Shown piece after piece: positions 42,812 to 51,874 of a DNA stretch of 64,000 nucleotides. Each line of letters starts with the position of its first letter. Position 1 is the first letter of the stretch. The notes under the pieces are model-generated. The model had not been told where the DNA came from. It saw nothing but the letters and a program-made list of their open reading frames with translations, and made no database searches. The translations under genes were made by a program, and so were the position numbers. Source of the DNA: an uncultured Acidobacteriia bacterium (GTDB lineage Bacteria > Acidobacteriota > Terriglobia > Bryobacterales > Bryobacteraceae); assembly GCA_903875575.1 (NCBI GenBank), contig CAIQWJ010000033.1, positions 1-64,000 on the forward strand, given 5' to 3'.

Positions 42812-45321
42812 CTGCTGCGCCCGTCCAGATACACGATCAGCGACTGGGCCGTTCCGGGCGTTTCGTTCTGCGCCAGCACAACGTTCACCTGATACAAGCC
42901 GTTTGTCGCCTGCCCCACTGACAGCGCGGGGTGCATCACGCCGCCAACCGACACCTGAACGCGCGAAGCCGCAATCGTCTGTCCGTCCGGCGCGAAGCCA
43001 GTGAGATTCACTGTCACCATATCGCCAGGAGATACCGGGTGCGATGCGTCAAGGGTGTCGCCACTTAAATTCTGAATCGCCGTTATGCTGGCCGGCTGCG
43101 CATCGATATTGATCGCGAGCGGAAATGCATTCAGCGCGCCGTTGAACAGCTTCAGAATTGCAGGGCCCTGCGGGAGATCGCCCGGGATCTGCAGATTCAT
43201 CTGCGTTGGCGAACTGTATAAAACCGTGGCGGGCTCACCATTGAACGTCACCGATGGCGCGGCGTTCGCAACCGCCAGATTCGTGCCATAGAGGGCCACC
43301 GTCGCCCCGGCGTACACACCATTCAGCCCAGGTGCGGCATTTGTCAGCGCCGGCACCGGCCGCGGCAATCCGCTTACCGCGGATACAATGTGGAACCCGG
43401 CCGGAGCCGTTGCCATCTGGAAGCCGCTGAACACGCTGACATCGGGGTTTGAGAGCGCCGCCCCCGGGGCCACCGAAACATCCGCCTGCAAGTGATTCGG
43501 CCCCAAAACAAATACCTGCCGCACCACCACGTCGCTTGTGCCAAAACCAAGAGCCGTCTGCCCGGATACGAAGCTGAAGCCGCTTCCGGTAATATCCACC
43601 ATCGCCTCCGCACCGGCGGGCAGCGACGAAGGACTGACGGAAACAATTGTTTTCACAGGAGACGCTGGATAAACAAAAGTCGCCGGATTCGCGGACTGCA
43701 CAAACTGCGAGTTTTCCCCATCCGGGTTATAAACGGCCAGAATCGCCGTCTGTCCGCTGCCGCCCGGAGGAGGCGCTACCACCATTTGAGACAGCCCTGG
43801 AGTACCCTTCACCGCACCAAACGATACGACTGCGCCCGGCAAACCATCGAAATACACCGCGCTGCCCGCGTTCCAGTTCTTCCCCGTGACGGTCAGCGTC
43901 CCATCTGCATTGGATGTTGCCGACTGAATCGTCGGCGGATCATGCAGGGTCAGACGCACCGCCGAAGGCAGCACATGCATGTACCCCGGCGTTGTAATAA
44001 TCAGGTGCTGCGGTCCCGGTTGATTAAAGGGAAAGTAAGCCAGATCGAGCGCCAGATATGTGTAGCCGCCCGATGCATACGGTCGCACGCCGCCCGTAGT
44101 CACCACCACCGCATTGCCGGCGAACGTTGCCGAAAGCCCCGGTGCCTGGCCGTTATTCCCCAGCCCAACGCCGGAAACCGCCACCGTCGCTCCATCGGCT
44201 GCCATGTTCAGATAAGCGGGTTTCACCGCAACAGTGTTGTTGTTGAAATAGCTATAGACTGCCACGTCGTAAATCGGCAGCGACGGCAGCGCCGCCAGAT
44301 CGATATTCACGCCCTGCACAACGCTGGCGGCCTTCACGTTCACAGGCGTTGCCTGCTGCAGATTCGTGACGCCCGCCCCACCGCTCACATAAAACAATGA
44401 ATTGGTCGGTCCCGACGCCGCCGCAACGCTTCCATCCGGATTCCACGGTCCCTTAATATCCGCATCCGGCGGTAGTGCGTGCGCATAAACGTAATACTGA
44501 CCCGGCGGCACGCCGTCTATCCGGAACGTTCCATCCGAATTCGTCATCGCGCTCACAGCGCCGCGCCCCGCGGCAATGGCCACCACCGATTCCAGATGAA
44601 GCCCATTGCCCCCACTCGTAATACGCCCCGAAATACTCCCCGTACCTGCAAACGCCGCATTGGGATAAAGCGCCGAGATACCAGCCACATCATCAACGTC
44701 AATCGGATTGGCAAGCGAAGTCGCCCGCGTGGTCGCCGTCGACATAGCCGACGAAGTGAACGTATGCTGCAACCCCAGCGCGTGGCCCATCTCATGCACC
44801 ACCGTCAGGTAGAACGATTCGTTATAGCTCGGGCCAGGCGCAATCGTCTGGTTCACATTCAGATGAATCGCTGAACGCGTGATCGGAACCCACGGCGACG
44901 CCGTGCTGCCTGCGGCGGGAAGTACCGCCGAACCCGTCATCGTTGGCCCGCCGTAACCCAGCAATCCGGGAGGCAGATCCTCAAACACCACATCGGCCGC
45001 CGGCGTATTCTGCTGCGTCGCGGCACCCTCAAAGCCGCCAAACGCCACTCGGAGGTCAGAAGAACTCACGCCATTCCACACCTGCACCGCCTGGCGTAAC
45101 TGCCCCATCACGGAAGCGAAACTGTCGTTCTTTGCAAAGGTCGTCGGCCCCGCTTCCGACACGAAGAACCAAACCGTTTTATTCGGCAAAGCCGAAAGAT
45201 CGAACTTCGCCCGTGCCGCGCCGGAATTCAGATAATAGACGAAGTGATAGTAAGCCGCAGCCGGAAGGGCCGAAAGACCCATCAGCAGCGCCAGACCAGC
45301 CGGTATCGCACGCCGCGGCAT
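42745..45321 (-). CDS. secreted matrixin-type zinc metalloprotease with Ig-like and TIGR03437-type C-terminal domains
   Basis: The product is 858 residues. The ATG at 45321 overlaps the preceding stop (TGATG); GTG 45324 is an alternative. After a signal peptide (LALLMGLSALPAAA) comes a metzincin domain with HEMGHALGLQH (about 176-186), the HEXXHXXGXXH zinc motif, and the downstream ISALYP. A carboxypeptidase-regulatory-like domain follows (about 228-300, GSISGRITSGGNGL...GVPPGQYYVYA), then several IPT/TIG-like domains and a C-terminal part like the Solibacter TIGR03437 domain (NAAPGLNGVYAGATVALYG). It probably cleaves proteins outside the cell. Confidence 0.85.
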   Translation of the reverse strand: MPRRAIPAGLALLMGLSALPAAAYYHFVYYLNSGAARAKFDLSALPNKTVWFFVSEAGPTTFAKNDSFASVMGQLRQAVQVWNGVSSSDLRVAFGGFEGAATQQNTPAADVVFEDLPPGLLGYGGPTMTGSAVLPAAGSTASPWVPITRSAIHLNVNQTIAPGPSYNESFYLTVVHEMGHALGLQHTFTSSAMSTATTRATSLANPIDVDDVAGISALYPNAAFAGTGSISGRITSGGNGLHLESVVAIAAGRGAVSAMTNSDGTFRIDGVPPGQYYVYAHALPPDADIKGPWNPDGSVAAASGPTNSLFYVSGGAGVTNLQQATPVNVKAASVVQGVNIDLAALPSLPIYDVAVYSYFNNNTVAVKPAYLNMAADGATVAVSGVGLGNNGQAPGLSATFAGNAVVVTTGGVRPYASGGYTYLALDLAYFPFNQPGPQHLIITTPGYMHVLPSAVRLTLHDPPTIQSATSNADGTLTVTGKNWNAGSAVYFDGLPGAVVSFGAVKGTPGLSQMVVAPPPGGSGQTAILAVYNPDGENSQFVQSANPATFVYPASPVKTIVSVSPSSLPAGAEAMVDITGSGFSFVSGQTALGFGTSDVVVRQVFVLGPNHLQADVSVAPGAALSNPDVSVFSGFQMATAPAGFHIVSAVSGLPRPVPALTNAAPGLNGVYAGATVALYGTNLAVANAAPSVTFNGEPATVLYSSPTQMNLQIPGDLPQGPAILKLFNGALNAFPLAINIDAQPASITAIQNLSGDTLDASHPVSPGDMVTVNLTGFAPDGQTIAASRVQVSVGGVMHPALSVGQATNGLYQVNVVLAQNETPGTAQSLIVYLDGRSSYPTAISVAGNSTTIASSSTGN

Positions 45322-45842
45322 CACTGGCGCGCCCTCGCCTTCATATCGGCCAGCTTCATCGTGATCGCCTGATCCGCCACGCGACGCCCCGCCGCATCCA
45401 GCATCAACTCGCCGGTCTGCCGCCGGTTCGCCGTGACAGATCCGTCCGCCTGCGTCGTCACCTCAAAAATCCCCTGCGTCAGACCCAGCGCATGCACCAC
45501 GCCCGTGGTGGGCGATTTCCACAGAAACAACACGTAATCTCCGCCCACGCGCAGCTCCGGCACGCCTGGAAAGCTCTGCCTCCGGCCATTGAGATCGCCC
45601 CCGGGCAGCATCACTTCCGCCGCGGCGCTCCCCTTCCAGACCTCGCTCACATCCAGTTTGTAATGCGTGTAAAGGCTGCCACCAGCCGCGCTATCCTGCG
45701 TAACTGTGCTGGAAACCACGCGCGCCCGCACAATGGAGGTGGCACTCTGGGCCATCTGGTCCATCGAAAGCTGCTGCAGCGTCGCGCCGTAAGAGGCGAC
45801 GGCGGCAAGCAGCACGGCAATGAGGCGGAGCGTTCGGAACAT
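45321..45842 (-). CDS. small exported hypothetical protein coupled to the metalloprotease
   Basis: The product is 173 residues. The ATG at 45842 opens a signal peptide (LRLIAVLLAAVASYGA); the frame extends to 45953 without such features. The mature protein has SMDQMAQSATSIVRARVVSS, YTHYKLDVSEVWKG and GGDYVLFLWKS, a compact beta-rich pattern found next to matrixin genes in related bacteria as I recall, but with no known function. The 1-bp TGATG overlap with the protease gene suggests a joint role, perhaps as inhibitor or chaperone (inference). Confidence 0.75.
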   Translation of the reverse strand: MFRTLRLIAVLLAAVASYGATLQQLSMDQMAQSATSIVRARVVSSTVTQDSAAGGSLYTHYKLDVSEVWKGSAAAEVMLPGGDLNGRRQSFPGVPELRVGGDYVLFLWKSPTTGVVHALGLTQGIFEVTTQADGSVTANRRQTGELMLDAAGRRVADQAITMKLADMKARARQ

Positions 45843-45956
45843 ACTGGTCCACTGGATACACAGCACGTGGCGGTCCCCACTGCCCAGCCTTGCCCTGTTG
45901 ATTCCCAAAGAGTTAGCCAACCAACCGGGTAGCGGAGGGTGCCTGAGGGACACGCT

Positions 45957-45977
45957 GATGGGACAAGTTGTCCCATC
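45957..45977. promoter_or_regulatory. perfect 21-bp palindrome, operator candidate
   Basis: GATGGGACAA (45957-45966) and TTGTCCCATC (45968-45977) are exact complements around one base. It lies in the 190-bp gap before the exported-protein/metalloprotease pair and after the NRAMP gene. No T-run follows on either strand, so a terminator is unlikely; a repressor site is more plausible. Confidence 0.5.
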
Positions 45978-46032
45978 TCTATTTATTGGACGGTGGCGGT
46001 TCGGCGCGGTTTCCCCGAATGTGGGGAATTCT

Positions 46033-48129
46033 CTACCGCGCCGTGCCGGGCGTGCCTTCGCGCAAAGAAGGTTCCCGCACCACCAGAATGGGAACGTTCA
46101 GTTCGTGGCGCACCGGGTCGATAGTCGTCCCGAAGATCAGGTCCTTAATCCGCCGGTGCCCGTGTGCCCCCATCACCAGCAGGTCCGCCTCAATCTCCCG
46201 CGCATACGCCACAATCTCCGTGGTCGGATGCACCCCATGACGGATCGCCGTCTCCACCTGAATCTTCATCTCGCCCAGCGAATCCACCAGGCGGTCCAGA
46301 TACTCCCGCCCCGCCTCTACCTCCGCCGTGGACGCTTCCGAGCCATACAACTGGCTTGTGACCCCTTCCTCCACGTGCAGCAGGTACAGCCGCGCATCAT
46401 CGCGCAGGGCTAGTCCCGCGGCATGGCTCAGCGTCAGCCTGTCCAGCCGCGAATGGTCCAGCGGCACCAAAATCCGCCGGTATCGCTGCAGAGTCACCAG
46501 ATCCCGCGTCTGCTCTTCCACCCCGAGCGTCGCGGGCTTCGATTCCGCATGACGATACGGCTGCAGGGTTATCCACCCCAGTAGCCCCAACAGCGCGCAT
46601 CCCAACACGCTCGCCGCCACCCAGATCACAGGCGCATAGCTTCCCGCACCGTCCGCCCACTCCGCAATCGATTGCTCGGCCAGCCAGATGTTCAGCCCCA
46701 GCACCACCACCGCAGTCGCCCAGCCCGCCGTGCGAATCTTCCAGCCGCTGGCAAACTCGCCCATGCGCCCTGGATCGTTCGTGAACTGCAGCAGCGGAAT
46801 AATCGCGAACGGTAACTGCAGACTCAGCACCACCTGGCTCAACAGCAGCAGCTTCAGCGTCCCCCCGCTCCCCGCCAGCCAGATCACCAGGAACGCCGGT
46901 ACAATCGCCAGAGCCCTTGTCACCAGCCGCCGCAGCCATGGCCGCACGCGAATGTTGAGGAAGCCCTCCATCACAATCTGCCCCGCCATAGTCCCCGTCA
47001 GCGTGGACGATTGGCCCGATGCCAGCAGCGCTATCCCAAACAGCTTCGCCGCAAGCACCGTCCCCATCAGCGGCGCCAGCAGCATATAGGCTTTCTGGAT
47101 CTCATCCACCGCCTCATGTGCGCGGAAGAACACCGTGCCCGCCAGAATGAGAATCGCGCCATTCACGAACATCGCCCCGTTCAGCGCCAGCACGCAGTCA
47201 ATCAGGTTGTAATGGCAGGCGATCTTCTTCTCTTTCACGCTTCTGCCAATACGCCGGGTCTGTACCAGCGCGGAATGCAGATACAGATTGTGCGGCATCA
47301 CCGTCGCGCCCAGCATCGCAATCGCAATGTAGAGCGTGCGCGAATCAATCGTGGGAATCAGCCCCGCCGCCACACCCATGTAGTCCGGCTTCGCCATGAT
47401 GATTTCCACGGTGAAGCAGCCCGCAATCGTGATGATCAGCGCCAGAATAAACGCCTCCAGATACCGAATGCCGGCCTTCTGGAACCACAGCACCAGCAAC
47501 GTATCGAAAGACGTCACCGCCACCGCCGCCAGCAGCGGCATGTGGAACAGCAGATTCAACGCAATCGCCGCGCCCAGCACCTCGGCCAGATCGCACGCCA
47601 CAATAGCGATCTCGCACAGAAACCACAACGCCAGATTGACCGGCCGCGGATAGGTCTCCCGGCAGGCCTGCGCCAGATCCCGCCCCGTGACAATCCCAAG
47701 CCGCGCGCTCAGCGTCTGCAGCAGGATCGCCATCAGGTTGCTCATCGCCAGCACCCAAAGCAGCCGATACCCGAACTTCGCGCCACCCTCCAGATCCGTC
47801 GCCCAATTGCCGGGATCCATGTATCCAACACTGATGAGGTAGGCAGGGCCGCCGAAGGCCATCATCCGGCGAAAAACAGAGACGTGATCGGTGGCGACGC
47901 TTTGGTGAACGTCGGAGAGAGAGCGGGACTGTGGATGTGCGGTGTTCAGTGTCGATTCCCAGTCAGAGAACGGGCCGTCCGTCGCGACGCGCCCGGAGCA
48001 GTGGCCTTCGTGCAGACATACGCCCGAATCGCCAACACCTCTTCCCCTATTGTCCTCCACCAAACGCGTGGCGTTCAACCGGACAGTGCCCCGAAGCCGG
48101 CACGCCCTTCGCGGCCGAACCCCGTTCAC
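46033..48129 (-). CDS. NRAMP-family Mn2+/Fe2+ transporter fused to a universal stress protein domain
   Basis: The product is 698 residues from a GTG at 48129 that overlaps the upstream stop (GTGA). The first 65 residues look unconserved, so a start further in is possible; GTG 48060 is the next candidate. The transporter part (about 80-510) has the metal-binding DPGNW and MPHN motifs and about eleven helices. A C-terminal USP domain (about 545-690) has ILVPLDHS and the ATP-type GAHGHRRIKDLIFGTT. Such MntH-USP fusions occur in several phyla; the USP part may tie metal uptake to energy state. Confidence 0.9.
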   Translation of the reverse strand: MNGVRPRRACRLRGTVRLNATRLVEDNRGRGVGDSGVCLHEGHCSGRVATDGPFSDWESTLNTAHPQSRSLSDVHQSVATDHVSVFRRMMAFGGPAYLISVGYMDPGNWATDLEGGAKFGYRLLWVLAMSNLMAILLQTLSARLGIVTGRDLAQACRETYPRPVNLALWFLCEIAIVACDLAEVLGAAIALNLLFHMPLLAAVAVTSFDTLLVLWFQKAGIRYLEAFILALIITIAGCFTVEIIMAKPDYMGVAAGLIPTIDSRTLYIAIAMLGATVMPHNLYLHSALVQTRRIGRSVKEKKIACHYNLIDCVLALNGAMFVNGAILILAGTVFFRAHEAVDEIQKAYMLLAPLMGTVLAAKLFGIALLASGQSSTLTGTMAGQIVMEGFLNIRVRPWLRRLVTRALAIVPAFLVIWLAGSGGTLKLLLLSQVVLSLQLPFAIIPLLQFTNDPGRMGEFASGWKIRTAGWATAVVVLGLNIWLAEQSIAEWADGAGSYAPVIWVAASVLGCALLGLLGWITLQPYRHAESKPATLGVEEQTRDLVTLQRYRRILVPLDHSRLDRLTLSHAAGLALRDDARLYLLHVEEGVTSQLYGSEASTAEVEAGREYLDRLVDSLGEMKIQVETAIRHGVHPTTEIVAYAREIEADLLVMGAHGHRRIKDLIFGTTIDPVRHELNVPILVVREPSLREGTPGTAR

Positions 48130-48368
48130 CGCCCCTTATGATCGAAGTTGCTCCGGTCCCGCACCCGTGAAAATACCGACCGAAACTGCCGCCACCCGCA
48201 GCGCGAGCACCGAAACGGCAACAGCAAGGGCGAAATCAGCATCTCACCCAGATGCCGAAACTTCGACCGAAACAACTCGCCCTCGCACTTATTACAGAAC
48301 GTGTACGTCTGCTTGTCCGCTTCCGCGTCCTTCGTCGTCCGATGGGGCATGGTCTGCCTGTCCGGCAT
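48126..48368 (-). CDS. small zinc-ribbon-like protein
   Basis: The product is 80 residues. Two CXXC pairs (CNKC and CSRC) surround a basic-hydrophobic link (SKFRHLGEMLISPLLLPFRCSRCGWR). This Cys4 pattern followed by aromatic and basic residues is a repeated type of short protein in Acidobacteria as I know it. No function is known. It is coupled to the NRAMP gene by a 4-bp GTGA overlap. Confidence 0.65.
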   Translation of the reverse strand: MPDRQTMPHRTTKDAEADKQTYTFCNKCEGELFRSKFRHLGEMLISPLLLPFRCSRCGWRQFRSVFSRVRDRSNFDHKGR

Positions 48369-48440
48369 GAAAGCCTTTGTTCGGGCCGCTCGCGATCACG
48401 CAACCGACCCGACACCCCACACTCTATCAGACCCCCGCGC

Positions 48441-49370
48441 CTATTTCGGTACGGAAACCGTAATATTCCGGAACTTCAGCCCGCCCGTGTGATCGCCCTG
48501 GATATAAAACGACCCAGGCTCGCCCTCATTCGCATCCAGCGCCCCGCCCGTGATCCCTTCAATTTCCTTGTGATCCGTCGTCATCACGCCATTCCGCGTA
48601 ATCGTCACCGTCCGGCCCACCAGTGTCACGTCAAATGTCTCCCACTGCCCCGGCGTCCGCGGCAAAGTCGGCGTTGGCGTCAGCCGGCCATAAATAGACC
48701 CCATGCTCCGCTCTGGCGGATCCGTCCCAACGGCCTCATACTCCAGTTGGATCTCATACCGGCCCCGCAGATAAAACCCGCTGTTCGCCAGATCCGGGCA
48801 ATTCACTTCAAAATGCAGCTTGAAATCGGCAAACGCAGCAGTCGATTTCAAATTCGCGCCCTTCGCCGTATTCACCAGCAGGCCGTCCTGCACCACCCAG
48901 TGGCTATTTGCCGGATTGCCCAGCGGCTCCCAGCCCGTCAGATCCTTGCCATTGAACAGCGCGACCGGCGCAGACCACGCTTTGGGTTCTGGCCGCTTGA
49001 GCTCCGGTGCCGGTAAACCAGTCACTGGAGTTGATTTCGCGCCGTTCTGAATATTCCCCGTCAGCTTTCCACCCGCTAAGTCCAGTTCCCATACAGTCGC
49101 CGGGCTGGTCGCTGTCGCGGCCGACGTTGTCATGCTCAAATGCGTCCCGTCGGCCTTAAAGTTCTTGATTTGAATGACGTTACCGCCGGAAGGCTGAAAC
49201 CAGACCTCCACTGCGGTGCCCGTGTCCTTCACTCCCAGCCAATACGAGCTATTCGACGTGGGACTGTTCGGCACAGTAAAATCCCAGCGGCCGACAAGCG
49301 GACTGGTTGCGGCAAGAGACAGAAGCGGGGTGATAACCGCAGTGAGGAAGGCGATAGTGAAGCGTTTCAT
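48441..49370 (-). CDS. DUF1080 (3-keto-disaccharide hydrolase-like) exported protein
   Basis: The product is 309 residues with a signal peptide (FTIAFLTAVITPLLSLAA). An N-terminal beta domain (about 25-125) precedes the DUF1080 lectin-like fold with ALFNGKDLTGWEPL, HWVVQDGLLVNTA, FADFKLHFEVNCPDLANSGFYLRG, and the end GDHTGGLKFRNITVSV. Members of this family act as 3-keto-disaccharide hydrolases or as glycan-binding domains. It stands alone, with a hairpin between it and the PEP-CTERM gene. Confidence 0.88.
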   Translation of the reverse strand: MKRFTIAFLTAVITPLLSLAATSPLVGRWDFTVPNSPTSNSSYWLGVKDTGTAVEVWFQPSGGNVIQIKNFKADGTHLSMTTSAATATSPATVWELDLAGGKLTGNIQNGAKSTPVTGLPAPELKRPEPKAWSAPVALFNGKDLTGWEPLGNPANSHWVVQDGLLVNTAKGANLKSTAAFADFKLHFEVNCPDLANSGFYLRGRYEIQLEYEAVGTDPPERSMGSIYGRLTPTPTLPRTPGQWETFDVTLVGRTVTITRNGVMTTDHKEIEGITGGALDANEGEPGSFYIQGDHTGGLKFRNITVSVPK

Positions 49371-49572
49371 ATCAAGGGTATTGTATATGAAACCGATACC
49401 GGAAAGTACAGATTTTTTTGATTGAGAAGGGAACGAAGAGGGAAAAAGGAGGGGTACTGCGAAAGTTCGTTGTGCGGACGGGCATCATCTCCCCCCCGCA
49501 ACCCCGACTCGGTAGAGCACCGCTGCCCCCACCGAGGACGATCATCAGTTCTGGAACACCTAACGAAGGAGA

Positions 49573-49598
49573 GGGGACGGACCGTAAGGTCCGTCCCC
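49573..49598 (-). terminator. hairpin downstream of the PEP-CTERM gene
   Basis: GGGGACGGACC (49573-49583) and GGTCCGTCCCC (49588-49598) form an 11-bp stem with a GTAA loop on the plus strand (TTAC on the minus). On the minus strand it is followed only by a pyrimidine-rich TCTCCTT, so termination may be weak. Confidence 0.55.
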
Positions 49599-49630
49599 CA
49601 ACATTAGGAACTACTCGGTTCTACAACCAA

Positions 49631-50434
49631 CTACGCCTTGATGCGCTTGCGGAGGAGACCGACGCCAATCAGCGCCGAACCCATCAGGAACATCGTCGCG
49701 GGTTCCGGAGTACCGGTAACCGGGGCGCTGTAGTTGTAGGTGATCGTGACCGCTTCGCTAACCAGAGCACTGAACGTGCCGGTGGAGGGCGAACCAGCAA
49801 ACACACCAGTGGAGGACGCGTTGCCCTTCAGGGCGACGTTGTTGATCACTGCCGTGCCGAGGAAGAAGTTGAACTGCGTACCAGAGACCCACGAGTTGGA
49901 AAGCGTTGCGGCGTCCTCGTTGCCGCTGCCAGCTTCAATAGCGTCGCTGTCCAGGCAAGCCGGAGCACTGATAGACGCGCCGAACGACTTGTTGGTGAGA
50001 CCCGGAGTACCGGTCGCAACGCAACCCGTGCCGCTGTTGCCGAGCACGGTGTCGCCAACGCCGAGTCCGTTGCCGGTGTTTTCTCTCAGACCGAGCGTAC
50101 CACCCGCAGCGGTTGTGATTGAAGTGATAATGTCGGACTGGAACGTGTAGTTGTCGGTGCCGGTGGAACCAGTGTTACCGTCCGTGCCCGAACCGTTGCC
50201 GGTGGCTGCCCAGCTGTAGTTGATCGAAACGCTGTTCAGGGTGCCAAGCAGAGCGGGGCTGAGGCTCTGCAGATATGCATACGACTGGGCATTAAAGTTG
50301 ATGCCGAAGTTCGTGGCCTGGGAACCGCCGCCGGTCGGAACGCTGAAAGTCTGGGTGATGGTGCCAGCGCTGGCCATACCGCATGCTGCGATTGCGAGCG
50401 CCGAAGTGAGTAATGCTCTCCGGATGTTCTTCAT
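49631..50434 (-). CDS. PEP-CTERM sorting domain protein
   Basis: The product is 267 residues. ATG 50434 follows AGGAGG by 11 bases; TTG 50443 is too close to it. A signal peptide (ALLTSALAIAACGMASA) precedes a Gly/Ser/Thr/Asn-rich beta domain similar to choice-of-anchor PEP-CTERM proteins. The C-terminus has GTPEPATMFLMGSALIGVG and RKRIKA: the PEP motif, helix and basic tail. Exosortase, needed to process it, must be encoded elsewhere. Confidence 0.9.
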   Translation of the reverse strand: MKNIRRALLTSALAIAACGMASAGTITQTFSVPTGGGSQATNFGINFNAQSYAYLQSLSPALLGTLNSVSINYSWAATGNGSGTDGNTGSTGTDNYTFQSDIITSITTAAGGTLGLRENTGNGLGVGDTVLGNSGTGCVATGTPGLTNKSFGASISAPACLDSDAIEAGSGNEDAATLSNSWVSGTQFNFFLGTAVINNVALKGNASSTGVFAGSPSTGTFSALVSEAVTITYNYSAPVTGTPEPATMFLMGSALIGVGLLRKRIKA

Positions 50435-50906
50435 GTTGATCAATGCCTCCTAAAATTTTACCCGGTCGAGACGATTCCTCCTCCGCGACCAGGACAAAGC
50501 TGCTTCAGTTAGAATGCTAACAGAAAGCCATCCCCGTAGGCAACAGGTTTTTGAGAGATACCACCAAAATCCGTTCAGTCTGAGGTACTGGTACGCCAAA
50601 ACCGGCCCCATCCCCTGTAAGTATTGCATTAGCGCGTGTTACAGGGATTGCCTCCACCAACGATTCGCCTCGGATCTGTTATATTCTGCCGTTGCTGCAA
50701 GGGGGTTTGCCTGCCGGATGCAGGCTGATTTCGGGCGGGATTCCGGGGGATTGCCCTGCTTCATGGCCGAGCTACAGGCCGGATCCCCTCCATGGAAGCC
50801 ATGCGAGCCCTCCCATGAGCTGCGGATGCCTATATCACCAGCCCATGGCGCTTTTCACACCAACCTGCTAGCCTGAGAGGCGGTTTCAGGGTATATATTG
50901 AATACG
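50435..50906. other. divergent intergenic region with two inverted repeats
   Basis: No convincing gene was found. GTTAG-AATG-CTAAC (50508-50521) lies about 75 bp before the PEP-CTERM start. CCCTGTAA (50613-50620) and TTACAGGG (50639-50646) are a perfect 8-bp inverted repeat 18 bp apart. A TATATT box at 50894-50899 could be the -10 element for the next gene, which would make it nearly leaderless. A 120-codon open frame at 50514-50876 has unusual composition and no family features. Confidence 0.5.
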
Positions 50907-51674
50907 ATGCGTCTTCATTCGCGTGGTTTATGGATAGCGATCTTGCTGGGCGGCTTGCTGCTGGAGGGCTGCGGGAGCAGTAAACCGGCGGAAAGTGTGA
51001 CCGTAACAGTCAAGAAGGATGGCAGTCGTTTCAGCGGCACGGTAGTTCGCCGTGAAGCGAACTCCATCACTCTCACGGATTCCTATGGCAGCGTTCGCAC
51101 CTTTCTCTATACCGAGATCCTGGATATCAAAAATGGCTTGACGGAATCGCCCGCCACTGGTGCCTCCGGCCAGACGACCACCTCAACCAATATCCCGGCG
51201 GGTGCTTCGTCCGCGCCTGCCACTCACAGTTCAGGTTCATCGGCAAAGGTCACAAGCACGGGATTTATCCTGCCCCCCGGCACCGAGCTTCCCGTGGTAT
51301 CCAGCGGCTTCTTCGATTCCTGCTGCGTGGAAAGAGGCTCTTTTGCCCCAGGGAAGCTCGATGCCGATGTTCAGTCCGAGGGACGGGTTGTGATCCCCCG
51401 CGGTGCCAATGTCACGGTCATGTTGATGGACGTGAGCACCTCGGAGGGCCGCACCACCGTGCGCTTCGAACTCGGCGCTCTGGATTTCGGCGGCCGGCAC
51501 TACATCATGCGCTCGGTAAAAGGCGAAAAAGAGCCGGGAGCAGTCGCCACCTATACAGGGGCAAAAGATGGCTCGATGGAGGCCAAGACGCATGGACTCA
51601 ACGTTCACGTGGATGAAGGTTCCCTGATGCCCTTCAAAACGGCGCTTCCAACCGAAGTTAGCTTATCGCAATAG
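50907..51674 (+). CDS. lipoprotein of unknown function
   Basis: The product is 255 residues from ATG 50907. A lipobox (LGGLLLEGCGSS) puts the lipidated Cys near residue 20. Residues about 25-75 form a small beta domain (VTVTVKKDGSRFSGTVVRREANSITLTDSYGSVRTF), then a Ser/Thr/Ala linker. The C-terminal domain has FILPPGTELPVVSSGF and GRVVIPRGANVTVMLMDV, resembling the beta-barrel repeat of TrbI/VirB10-like and outer-membrane lipoproteins. There are no secretion genes nearby, so that similarity is only structural. Confidence 0.72.
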   Translation: MRLHSRGLWIAILLGGLLLEGCGSSKPAESVTVTVKKDGSRFSGTVVRREANSITLTDSYGSVRTFLYTEILDIKNGLTESPATGASGQTTTSTNIPAGASSAPATHSSGSSAKVTSTGFILPPGTELPVVSSGFFDSCCVERGSFAPGKLDADVQSEGRVVIPRGANVTVMLMDVSTSEGRTTVRFELGALDFGGRHYIMRSVKGEKEPGAVATYTGAKDGSMEAKTHGLNVHVDEGSLMPFKTALPTEVSLSQ

Positions 51675-51687
51675 GTGGGAGGACGAC

Positions 51688-51747
51688 CTGGGGCCAGGCG
51701 AGCTGGGACCAGGAGAGCTGGGACCAGGAGAGCTGGGACCATGAGAG
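51688..51747. repeat. four tandem copies of a 15-bp unit
   Basis: Units start at 51688, 51703, 51718 and 51733. The second and third are identical (CTGGGACCAGGAGAG), the first differs at two positions and the fourth at one. The repeat is in the gap between convergent genes. Confidence 0.9.
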
Positions 51748-51874
51748 CGAGAAAGAGCCGGGGTCGATCCACTCTCCTGAGGCGCGCACGCAGGTCAGCG
51801 GTTGGCATGGACTTCCGCCGTGAGTTACCGTCAGCGACTCTTGCCCAAAGGAAGGCCAACCGCGTTCAGGCGCG

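Noticed and set aside
45957-45977. Terminator after the NRAMP gene
   Set aside because: No T-run follows the palindrome on either strand and the spacer is only one base, too short for an RNA loop without melting the stem.
50514-50876. 120-codon frame in the divergent intergenic region
   Set aside because: Cys/Pro/Arg-rich composition, no ribosome site, no family pattern; contains the inverted repeat.
50907-51674. Type IV secretion VirB10/TrbI component
   Set aside because: Only the short beta-repeat resembles it; the protein is small, carries a lipobox and has no secretion genes nearby.
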